NCBI GenBank assembly: GCA_017311315.1
Contig: CM029647.1
Span: 8,671,077 to 8,735,076, forward strand
DNA length: 64,000 nt
Reading direction: 5' to 3'
Source of the DNA: Dendrocalamus latiflorus
Taxonomy: Eukaryota > Streptophyta > Magnoliopsida > Poales > Poaceae
Below the pieces are notes generated by a model. The model was not told the DNA's origin. It was given only the letters and a program-made list of their open reading frames with translations, and did no database searches. Positions 47,596 to 57,900 of the stretch are shown here, in pieces (the stretch's first letter is position 1; each line of letters begins with the position of its first letter). The position numbers were made by a program, and so were the translations under genes.

Positions 47596-47766
47596 CAGTG
47601 GCGGAGGCAGGAATAATTTTTAGGTGTGGCGGGGTTCCATCAGACCCATATATTGACGTATGTATGTCATGTATATATACTGGTATACTACATATATTTA
47701 GTATTTTTTTACAGATTTTAGGTATGGCGTCCGCCATACCTTGCCAGATAGCTGGCTCCGCCAGTG
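47596..47766. mobile_element. hAT-type MITE with a perfect 8-bp target duplication
   Basis: Ends CAGTGGCGGAGGCAGG and, reverse complemented, CACTGGCGGAGCCAGC. TTCGTGTC flanks both sides exactly (47588-47595 and 47767-47774). At 171 bp it has no coding capacity. The same terminal motif bounds the larger element at 20201-21295. Confidence 0.88.
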
Positions 47767-48419
47767 TTCGTGTCTTCGAGGTAAGGGTCATGGCCTCAAA
47801 ACCCAGCCCATGCCCACCGTCCCATCCCACGCCTTGAGCCTTCAGCTTTGTCAGCCATGCTTTTATTGGCGTAGTACGATTCCTCTTTAGACATAAAAGG
47901 ATGCTCACGTGTCTGTACTATCAGTATCGGTTGCATTAAAAGTTACAAAAAAAGAACGTGACAGCATTAGAACTGAACTTAAATTAAAAAACACATACTT
48001 TGCATTGCCGAACATTAATACGTGGTGAGTTACATTGTAGGAAATGCCAACACTATAAAGAATGAATGACTACACAAGTGCTATAAATTGACAGGTCTAG
48101 GGGGTGGCCGACTAAGTGGGCCTATTCAAGCAGTCCTCATGGAGTGGCCGCTGTCTTGCATTGCCTGCACTTGCGTGGCCTTTGCCATTAGCCATGTTGA
48201 CTGTAATCCATGTTGTTGCGGATGCAGTGGGACTAACGTCTTCTGCACCCAGGCTATTTCAGTGTACCGTTCGGCACCCACTTAATTTCCATGGGCCAGA
48301 GGTCTCTATAATGCATGTCCACCCATAGGAGTTGAACTCAACACTTCAAGTCCTGCACAAATAGTAGATGTTGTAGTACTCTGAAATTAACTACGCGGAG
48401 GACTGCCGCCATGCAAAGT

Positions 48420-49300
48420 ACGCGGCGTAGATATGGGAGCAAGGTTGTGAAAGAGCTTCAGCTTGTTGCATGTGCAGGTTGCGACTTTGTCGGAGGTGTA
48501 TGCATGCTTGCGATAGCCTCTTGTATGGCCCCTGACGTACTTCCACCTTAAACAGACCTTGAATTATTTTTCCTCATGTCATCTATGGTCCGAGCAACTT
48601 GCGAACGAGCTTTCACCATTTTATGATTCACATACGCCTGCATGACTTCTAAGAGTTGTCTCCCTTCATCCAGGTGCTTCTTTGCAATGATGGCTCTATT
48701 AATGAAATAGTCAACAGTGTGGTTCCAACTCTTGTCCATGATTGCAGTGATTAGGAGAGAGCGAACACCCTTAAACATGCAATTGTACACCTCTGATATA
48801 TTGCTCGTCATAATCTCATACCTTGCACCATCCGTATCGTGAAGCAAAAATAATTTCTGTATGTTCGGGGCATGCAAGTTGACCCATTGGGTGAACTCAC
48901 CCGTTGCTACTGAAGCAGCTTGAGCTGATGTGGTTGCGCTCCCTACGACTCCCTCACATGCTTAGAGGTCCCATCGTGAGCAATAGACGACAATACTTGA
49001 ACTCTTGATCGACCGCCAAAACGCCCAGAACACCCGGTAAAGGATGAAACAATTGGGGCCCTTCATAGGTTTTACCCTCTCCATCTTATTTACATATGTT
49101 CTGGGATTAGGTTCTGCAATCTGATGCAGCATTCCTGACACGAAGTTGTAGGCCTCCTTGTGCATATCGTACATCCCATGTATGACCTTTCTTCTCGCCC
49201 GCCACACCTTACCGTAGCTTAATGGGAAACCAATCAGGTTGACGACATCGGCCAATTTCGACATGGTGCACAGTGTATCTCTAGCACCAGGTTTCGCAAA
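48420..49300 (-). pseudogene. MULE transposase pseudogene
   Basis: Read on the minus strand: FPLSYGKVWRARRKVIHGMY then GMLHQIAEPNPRTYVNKMER and FILYRVFWAFWRSIKSSSIV, which is the pre-catalytic region of MuDR-type transposases (SYxKAWRAKxKAxE ... NPGTY ... FxRxFWAFxxCIxGF). Further on come LHDTDGARYEIMTSNISEVY and CMFKGVRSLLITAIMDKSW, the conserved region after the catalytic domain, and a CxCxK zinc-binding-like remnant near 48470. The central DDE region is deleted: the first block breaks off at about 48965 and the next starts at about 48880. Stops and the deletion make it non-functional. Confidence 0.75.
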
Positions 49301-49519
49301 AGTGAATGTGGACGGTGTTCATGCCAATTTCGAGGTCGTCCAGCTGCAGATGCCCCCAATGACGAGGTCATAACTCTAGAGTAAGCCATTAGAACATTCA
49401 TCCAGTGGCCTAAGAGCGACATCTACTTGGAGGCTCCTACACATATGCCAAGTCCACAAGAGTCATCCACACTAGTGCCAAGTCCACTCAACCTATCTAC
49501 ACCGGTGCCAAGACCTGCA

Positions 49520-49790
49520 AGCTATCTGATATATGACTATCACAGATGCTTTTAGTAGAAACCGTCTGTGATATATGGTTTATCACAGATAATTTTAACT
49601 ACAAACTAGCTGTGATATTTATAAACCGTCTGTGATAAACTATATCTCACAGATGGTTTCTACTAAAAATCGTTTGCGATAGTCATATATCACATACAGT
49701 TCTAAAGCTGTCTGTAATGACTTTGTTTCATTTCTGACTCATAAACTTAGACAACTGACGAAACTGTCTATGACCTGTTCTACAGCAGTG
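49520..49790. mobile_element. CACTA-type terminus with AACCGTCTGTGATA subterminal repeats
   Basis: Multiple copies of ATCACAGA/TCTGTGATA with AACCGT, in both orientations, end in TACAGCAGTG at 49790 (reverse complement CACTGCTGTAGAACAG), a CACTA-like tip. The other end of the element was not found in the window. Confidence 0.6.
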
Positions 49791-49875
49791 GCCCGTCGCA
49801 ATAAACAAGTCTTCTTGAGCAAATTAATGATCGACACGCTACGCGGATTAAACTATGCACGCGTAGGTCCGGAAG

Positions 49876-50135
49876 TTTAGGTGCTGCTCATTTGGGCTAA
49901 AAAAAAGTGACTTATAGCTGAAATTTCACTATAGTTGATGATGACTTCTTTGGCGTAATTAAATTTAAAAAAAATAAAAATAGAAAAAATGGTTTAGCCT
50001 ATCATAGACAATACAAACGAATACGAAAAAAACAACAAAAAAACTCAAAAAAACAAAAAGCTAGAGAAAACAAAATTTAGAAGTAATAAAAAATAAGTTA
50101 AAAGCTAAAATTTTAAAACGAAATAAGTGAGACCT
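49876..50135. mobile_element. AT-rich MITE-like repeat (copy C)
   Basis: Same orientation and text type as 4165-4425: TGACTTCTTTGGCGTAATTAAATTT, TAGACAATACAAACGAATACG and AAAAGCTAGAGAAAAC blocks. Ends approximate. Confidence 0.5.
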
Positions 50136-52795
50136 TAGTGTAGGTAGGAGGAGCCTATATATATACTTCCCGCCAAGGCCATGATTAAAGAAACATTTCG
50201 CACCGAAAAGGACAAGGTTAGGGATGATTAGCAAGCGTCCACGCTACCATCCATAGCACTTTCGGCGTATTTTTGTATATTCTCTTCGAATCACGAAGTA
50301 AATAATAAAAAAATTAGAAACAATGATAACATTGACACAAAATCTGAAACAAAACCTAAAATCCGAAAATATCAAAAATCTGAATTTCATTGCAATTTTC
50401 GTTTTTGATTTGCTCTCTCAATTCCTTAACCTAAATTCCACAAATCTTAAAGCCCAGCCGTCCTTGATCTTTGCCATCACCACCGGATTTGAGAGAGGGA
50501 GGAACTACACTGTATTCGGCCGAAAAATCCACCGCCTCCCAGTTTTGTCGCCGCCGCTCACGCTCCTTTCGTGACTCCCGCGCCTGCGCCCCTTCCTGCC
50601 GACTCCACTCGGTGGAGAGGCCACCTCACCCCGTCCCGCCCCCGTGGCACGCCACGCCGAGCCACCGCAGCGCCCGTACCCCAGCTTTTGCCGCCGCACC
50701 GCCATACTTTGCCGCCGCCCAACTCCTCTGGTCGCGCCACCCCACACCCGCGCCGCTTGATCTTGCCACCTCCCCGCGCGGACAAGCGACCTTTACACCT
50801 CCCCTCTGCCCCCTCTGACGCCCCTGCACCGGCCAAAGACGGTGGCAACGCCGCCAGCCGCCACGCCCCACTGCCGCCCGGGAAATATCTCGCCCCGAAC
50901 CGCCTTCGCCGCACTATTTAAGCACCCAAGCGTCCCAGGCCGCGGACACCACCCTCCACCACCCGCCCGACGCCCCAACGTCGCCCCCATTTTCCCCCAT
51001 CACCGGTAATTGCAAGAAATCCCCAAACTCAAGCCCTAGCCCAATGTCGGTCACCCGCCCCGTAACTTTCCAATTGCCTTTGCCTAGAGCTTCACCGATA
51101 CCCTAGAAGCATGCCCCAACCGCCGCCATAGCCTCCCGAAGCCCCCTCTTCCCCGGCACCGTGAGCACCCCGCCACCGCATCCACCTCATCGTGGCCAGC
51201 CTTGCACGGCCTTTCCTAGCCCAAGCCGCCGCCTCCACCAGTCTCCCCTATCCCCGGAGATGCCCAAACGCCAACCCTATTGCCCAAAAGAGCCTCTGTT
51301 CAACCGCAATCCCAAAAATGGCCGCATGAGGGAGGAGCTCGCCGCCGGTGAACGCCGCCTCCGCCGGCCTGGCCACCACCAAAAATGGAACCACCATTCC
51401 CCCACGAACCCAACCGTACCCTCCACTGCCGTCGCAAATCACCGGAGCACCGTCGCAAGCCGCCGCTGTCCTCCCCTGTTCCTCTGTCCCTCTGTGCGCA
51501 CGAGCCGGATGGAGGAAGAAGACGACCGAGCCAGCTGCGTCCGCGTCCGACCGCACCACCTGCGGCCGCACCCGACACGCCCGCCCCGCGCCCAACCGCG
51601 TCCGCGCCCGACCGCGCGCGCTCGCGCCAGGCTACCCCCGCTCCGCGCCCGACCGCGCCCGACGCGCCGCCCGCGCCACGCGTCCACGCGCGCCCGCGCC
51701 CGAAGCACCGCCCGCCGGTTGAGTCGAGTCAAGTCGTCCGCCCGAGTCCGTTCCAACCGACCGAGCCTGAGGAATAGTACCCGACCGAGCCCAATGAACA
51801 GTAACTAGCCCAAAGTCCAAAATACATATTTATACTCCCCAGATTCGTCTCGAGCCCAATAACCCATATCCAAAGCCCATTTCCACACATGACCTTCCTA
51901 TAAGCCCAAAGTTCAATTTGTTTGCATTCTTTTGAATTTCATTTCTTTATTTTAAATTTTTATTCCTAGCTCGACTTTTGGGGCATGGAATTGATGTTAT
52001 TTTTATTGCATTTGCGCTAGCCTCCGACGCCGGATTATCTCAGGAGCTGGAAGGAGAAGACTCAGTTCAAGCCCCGTCTTCAGAAGAATTTGAACTCGTA
52101 GAAATCATTGACTCGCAAGGCAAGTCATGCATACCTCGATCATGTTGAACCTATCATGCCTCTATTTAATTATTTAGCAGTATTTCCATTATAATTATTT
52201 TTAAGTCTTTATTTTGTGTACAATTACTGTTAGAATGACATGACATATTAGCTATGACCTACCACCCGAAAAAGCCCCGTTTAAATTGATGACCATATTC
52301 ACGTTGGCAAACATAGTAGTATTAAATATAATAGCGATACAAACTTGGTAGTTAGGGAATCATCAAATATTTCTACTGTTAAGGCTTTTGGTATTGGTTT
52401 AGAGCTTTAAAAATATGGATCTAGGGTAAACGAGGATCACAGATGGAGATCCGAAGACCTTATCCTAGGGTGGAGGCATGGGAGTGGGATGGTGGCAGTA
52501 CGGGAAGGTACTGAATATGGGTTTGTGAATGATTGATGCCTCAGTGAAAACTATAAGGACTAGACCCTTATGCTAAGTAAAGAACATAGAATTCGCCCAA
52601 CCACAAGTGTTGATTTTATCACACCTGGTTTAGTAACTGCTCAAGTTCAATTGAACCTCTACAACTGGCTGAGGGAGTCGAGGGTGAGATTGTATGAGAG
52701 GGGGTTAACCATACAACAGTAGGACTGCTATAAATTGGATGTGATCCGTGGGGTCATCCGAGTTTATGGAGGCCAAGGACCTACTGGGTGGAGGC

Positions 52796-52803
52796 TATAT
52801 AAA
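52796..52803 (+). promoter_or_regulatory. Candidate LTR promoter TATA box
   Basis: TATATAAA, 700 bp before the LTR end, with the LTR poly(A) signal about 570 bp downstream. It is repeated at 62004-62011 in the 3' LTR. Confidence 0.55.
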
Positions 52804-53367
52804 GAATTGAGCAGTGAACAACCCTGTTTTCTTAACTCTGTCGCGGGAGTTAGGAGATCTTGTGGGTAAAGCAGGGCAACTCTGCAGAGTGAAATAAATG
52901 GTATTCGAATACGCCGTGCTTCCGGTTAATGAAGCTGTGTTTATTGGGTGATTCCAGCAGCAAGGCATAAGTAGTATTAAGAATGGTTTGGTAAGGTTGA
53001 ATATTAATCACACTTGAAAACCCCTTTACTTAATGGAGTTGTTTTTTCAAGTTTTCTTAAATAAAACTGCATCTATTCAAATAATGAACCTGTTACTCTT
53101 CACTTGATATACCCTGCATTTAGTAAATGTTAACTTCCGTGTGGCTTGCTGAGTACGGTAGTTGTACTCACACTTGCTTAAAAACATAAACAGAAATTGC
53201 TAACTTTGAGGAGCAAGATGAAGATGAAGAGGTGGTCTGCTACGACATGGAAGAAGCTTGGGATTAGGGTCGTTCTATGCTCAAGTATGCCTGTGGTGTT
53301 TCTTTTTGTGTAATATATCTGTCGGCCTTTGGCCCTACCGTTGAACTTGGCTTTATGCCATTACTGT

Positions 53368-53373
53368 AATAAA
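53368..53373 (+). terminator. LTR polyadenylation signal
   Basis: AATAAA after a T/G-rich stretch; the matching site in the 3' LTR is at 62576-62581, where genomic transcripts would be polyadenylated. Confidence 0.5.
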
Positions 53374-53498
53374 GTCGACTTTTATTTGTAAGCTTGCGTT
53401 GGCAATGTTATTCACTCAATGAATGTAACTCGCAATTGAACTATCCTGGGCAATTGCGAGGGATTCATAACGCTCCCAAAAATGGGGGTGTTACAGAG

Positions 53499-53510
53499 TG
53501 GTATCAGAGC
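53499..53510 (+). other. Primer-binding site, initiator-Met tRNA
   Basis: TGGTATCAGAGC, a perfect match to the common plant primer site, three bases after the 5' LTR. Confidence 0.95.
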
Positions 53511-53718
53511 ACGCTTGCTTGACCGTAGGATGACCCTAGGTATGTTAGGGAAATTTTTACAAAAACTATTTTGATTATAAAATAAGTTACTCAAAATTCT
53601 GGTAATATTCTTATAATCTTCTTTTTCTTGTCCGTATTATTCTTGTATTAATTAAGTTGATTTCTAAAAATATTTATGTCAATTCTCGTCTAATCTCAAA
53701 ATTTATCGGTTTGAACAG

Positions 53719-54585
53719 ATGATGAGGACGCGTAATGACTATGCTGATCCAGTGCTTCTGTGTGGATGGGCATCACGATTATGGAGGATGCAGAGGTACC
53801 TGCATGCAACCTTGCAGCACCGCCCAGTGTTTCACACGAGAGCACTTATGATTCATGGGAGGATCCGTCAGTGGAAGGCATGGGTATATCTTGAACCATT
53901 ACCTTGGAGACCAGATGCTCGAAGGAAATTCACGGGATATCGCCGCAGAGAGTCTGATGCCATCCAGGATGCGGCCAGAAAGGCTGTGGAGTACCTTCGC
54001 AAATACTACAATGCAGAATTTGATGAATCACCACATCACCTCACTCCACAGATCGATGATGGAGGATGTAGCTACTCACTTCCACCTCTGGATCCAGAAG
54101 AAGACCCCAGAATTGCGGAAGCTTCATTTCTGATCCTCACCCAGGAGACCCAATACCACAGGATGACAGAAGAAGACAAGCAGATGCGAAATCAACTTGT
54201 AACAGTTCAGCAGGAGAATTGGTTTTTGAAGCAGCAACTCCTACACTACCAGCAGAAGGAGCAAGCTAAAGCGTCGAAGCATGATGAGCCTCCCGAAGGT
54301 TCCAACACGCGTAGAAGAATGACGGCGCCTCAGTACCGTTCACTCTTCGAGCCAGCACCGCCAGTCCCGGAGGGACCTACAGCAGATGGTGTTGAGTCTA
54401 AGGGTAAGGAACCCAAGGTTGAGGATGAGGAGGAACCGGAAGAGGAGGAGTGGTGCTCTGATGACAATGCAGATAAGAAGGAGAGCAAGGAGAAGGAACC
54501 GATGATCGATGACGACGAGGAGGAAGAACCGGAGGAGGAGGAATGGCTTTCTTCTGGAGCCTCTACGTCAGATCAGTGGTTTTAG
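53719..54585 (+). CDS. Additional retrotransposon ORF upstream of gag-pol
   Basis: A 288-residue ORF between the primer site and gag. The N-terminal third (about 1-100) looks globular and basic, and includes ARRKFTGYRRRESDAIQDAA then RKAVEYLRKYY, a pattern reminiscent of the C-terminal half of a double-stranded RNA-binding motif. A heptad-like coiled coil follows (about 150-185, MRNQLVTVQQENWFLKQQLL). The tail is very acidic with two copies of an EEPEEEEW unit (about 230-275). It is separated from gag-pol by 339 bp, in the same strand. It is intact, so it probably is expressed or was until recently. I do not recognise a family; the dsRNA-binding resemblance is an inference from pattern only. 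Confidence 0.75.
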   Translation: MMRTRNDYADPVLLCGWASRLWRMQRYLHATLQHRPVFHTRALMIHGRIRQWKAWVYLEPLPWRPDARRKFTGYRRRESDAIQDAARKAVEYLRKYYNAEFDESPHHLTPQIDDGGCSYSLPPLDPEEDPRIAEASFLILTQETQYHRMTEEDKQMRNQLVTVQQENWFLKQQLLHYQQKEQAKASKHDEPPEGSNTRRRMTAPQYRSLFEPAPPVPEGPTADGVESKGKEPKVEDEEEPEEEEWCSDDNADKKESKEKEPMIDDDEEEEPEEEEWLSSGASTSDQWF

Positions 54586-54924
54586 TTTTGAGTTTAGATA
54601 CGATAAAATAGTCTGTGTCCCTTTTTGGTAGTAGCTGTTTTTGTAATGTAAGATAAGTTGTGGTATGAACTTTTGTAAGATAGTATGTACCCAGCTTATA
54701 ATATGCATGAATAAAGGCTACTTTGTTTTGTGTAATTGATAATTTGTTTGATTAGTAATATCTTTAATCTATCTTTTCAAAAATTCTAACTCTCTCATTT
54801 CATTCTAGCATCTTTACCTAATTCATTCTGACCTCATCTTAAAGTCTAAATTCTTACTTATCTTTCTAATTCCAAAAAAAACTCGCTGCAGATCTGTACT
54901 CCTAACCTCATTAAGACAGTCAAA

Positions 54925-57900
54925 ATGTCCGGAAATGGAGAAGGGTCACAAGGGCAAGGTAGCCCTCATCAAAGAGAAATACCTCAACTCAGCTTAGCAG
55001 ATATTTTGGCCAAAATGGAAGAAAATAGATTTCAAGCAGAGCTAAATCAATCTCGCATGATGGATCAACATTCCAGACTGTTAGAACAAATAGCCCTAAG
55101 GAATGGAGGGAATAATCAACAAGGGATGCCTGGACAGTCAAAGTGGGCAGATTTTCAAAAGACCAGACCTCCAGTCTTTTCTTCCTCACCTGATCCAATG
55201 GTAGCTGAAGATTGGCTCAAGGATGTGGAAAGAAAGCTGAATACCATACAATGTAATGATAAGGAAAAAGTATTATATGCCTCCCATCAGCTGCAAGGCC
55301 CAGCTGCCGCATGGTGGGTAAACTATCAGAATATGAATGAGGATCGAGAAATCACTTGGAAGGAATTTGAAGACTCGTTCCGTCAAGCTCATGTGCCCAC
55401 AGGAGTCATTGAAGCCAAGCGTCGTGAATTTCTAGCATTAAAACAAGGAGGACGAACTGTCACAGAATATCTTCATCAATTCAATGCACTAGCCAGATAT
55501 GCCCCTGATGATGCAAAGACTGAAGAGAAAAAGATGGAGCGATTCAAGGAAGGGTTACAGAAATCCTTGAAATATCATATTTCAATGGTGGACTATAAAG
55601 ACCTACCCACAATGGTAAATAAACTCATCGTATCTGAAGAAGCAAGGAATGAATTAGAAGATACTCGGAAGAGGAAGATAATACAGAGAACATCACCGTC
55701 AGATGGATCTCGAAAGCAAATGATGCTAGCACCCCAGTTTAGAGGACAACAGGGAAGGAAATTTGTATACATGCCTAAATCTCAGTTTAAGACTGGCCAA
55801 ATGACATCTCAGCAGAATGTCAGGCAAATTTCTATGCTGAAGTGCTATAACTGCGGAGGGAATCACTTACAGAGGCAATGCCCGCAGTTACATACTGTCT
55901 GTTATCACTGTGGCCAAGCTGGTCATTACAAGAATCAGTGTCCACGAGGAGGATTACCTTCAGAAGTAGCAAAAGCTCAAGTTAGAGCACAGGCATCTTC
56001 GCCACGTCAATTCATTGCCGTGCCAAAGCAGGAAGAAGGAGGACAGACTAGACAATTTGTAATGAAGCCAGCAGGAACTCAGACGACCAACTTGATGTCA
56101 GCAGCGGACAAGGGAAAAGGGATACTGAAACCAGTCCAAGGACGGATAACTCATATTTCCGCGGAAGAAGCAGCAGGAGCCAACGACGTCATCGTTGGTA
56201 CGTATCTTATTAACTCAAAGCCTTCCGTGGTTTTGTTTGATCCCGGAGCAACACATTCATTCATCTCCTTGGCTTTTGCTATAAAAAATCAATTGTCATT
56301 TTCTCCCTTGCAAAAATCTTATTCCTTTCAAACTGCTGGGAATAAAGTGGAATCTCGCTTTGGATGCAAAGACCTAGATTTAGAAATCCAAGGGGTCAAA
56401 TTTAAGACAGACTTGCTATTACTGGAGATGAAGGGATTGGATGTTATATTAGGAATGGATTGGTTAACTAAGTATAAAGCCAATGTGAGTTGTGAAAAGA
56501 AGCTAGTAACCATGGTAAGTCCAGAAGGACAAGAGATATTGGTGAAGACAGATCCAATGCTAATGGAGAAAATGAAGACGAGTATCCAGAGTATAATGGT
56601 AGAAGAGGGAGTATCCCAAATACCCATAATTCAGGAATATCCAGATGTTTTTCCAAAAGAGCTACCTGGAAAGCCACCGGATAGACCCATAGAACTTGCT
56701 ATAGAGTTGATACCAGGGACTAAACCGATCACAAAGCGTCAGTATCGGATGTCAGCCCAAGAGTTAAAGGAACTTAAGAAGCAGATGGATGAGTTAATGG
56801 AGAAAGAATTTATACAACCTAGTGTATCTCCTTGGTCAGCCCCAGTACTATTCGCAAAGAAAAAGGATGGAAGTCTGAGAATGTGTGTGGATTATCGAGG
56901 ATTGAATGCAATGACTATCAAGAATAAATATCCTCTGCCAAGAATAGATGACTTATTTGATCAGCTCAAGGGAGCCAAGGTATTCTCAAAAATTGATTTA
57001 AGATCTGGATATCACCAGCTTAAGATCCGAGAACAAGATCGTGAAAAGACTGCTTTTACCACAAGATATGGATTATTTGAGTTTACAGTAGTACCATTTG
57101 GCTTGACAAATGCACCTGCATATTTTATGAACCTGATGAATATGGTATATATGGAGCAGTTGGACCATTTTGTGATAGTATTCATTGATGACATATTAAT
57201 ATATTCCAAGACAGAAGAAGAACATCGACAACATCTGCATATTGCTTTGAGTAAGCTAAGAGAACATCAGTTATACGCCAAGTTCTCTAAATGTGAATTC
57301 TGGATGAAAGAAGTAGCTTTTCTCGGACACATTATCACAGAAGAAGGAGTAAAAGTAGACCCTGAGAAAGTGAAAGCAGTAATGGAATGGAAACAGCCAA
57401 CCACTGTAACAGAAGTCCGAAGTTTCCTTGGTTTGGCTGGATATTATCGTCGTTTCATTGAAGGATTTTCGAAGATAACAAGACCCCTCACCCAGCTACT
57501 TAAGAAAGATAGTCCGTTTACATGGACAAGTAAGTGCGAAGAGAGTTTTCAGGAGTTGAAAACGAAATTAACCTCAGCCCCAGTGCTTATACTTCCTAAC
57601 CCTGAGAAAGAATTTCAAATCTATTGTGATGCCTCAAAACAAGGACTAGGCTGTGTATTAATGCAAGAAGGGAAAGTAGTGGCGTATGCTTCAAGACAGC
57701 TACGGCCACACGAGATGAATTATCCAACGCATGACTTGGAATTGGCAGCAGTAGTACATGCGTTAAAAATATGGAGACACTATCTATTGGGAAATCGATG
57801 TGAAGTCTTTTCTGACCACAAGAGTTTGAAATATATATTCACTCAGCCAGATTTAAACCTTCGACAACGAAGATGGTTGGAGTTAATCAAAGATTATGAT

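Larger units (their letters stand above)
47000..49520 (-). mobile_element. Mutator-like (MULE) element relic
   Basis: The minus strand carries MULE transposase fragments (48420-49300) followed by a region (47066-47580) with a Glu/Lys-rich coiled-coil-like end (KLYICLEELQEKLQ). Neither terminal inverted repeats nor a 9-bp duplication were found. A 171-bp hAT MITE interrupts it at 47596, and a CACTA-like end lies next to it at 49520-49790, so the whole may be a composite. Confidence 0.5.
50345..53495 (+). repeat. 5' LTR of the chromovirus
   Basis: TGAAAC...GTTACA, 3151 bp. A sharply GC-rich block (about 50520-51790) lies between AT-rich ends. Likely promoter TATATAAA at 52796-52803 and polyadenylation signal AATAAA at 53368-53373 define U3, R and U5. 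A second TATTTAAG promoter-like word is at 50915-50922. Long Pro/Arg-rich frames in the GC block (for example 51161-51808) are compositional and are not annotated as genes. Confidence 0.97.

Noticed and set aside
51161..51808. A 215-codon Pro/Arg-rich ORF and overlapping frames, repeated at 60369-61016
   Set aside because: They lie inside the GC-rich LTR block, are open in several phases and both strands, and have no domain; treated as compositional.
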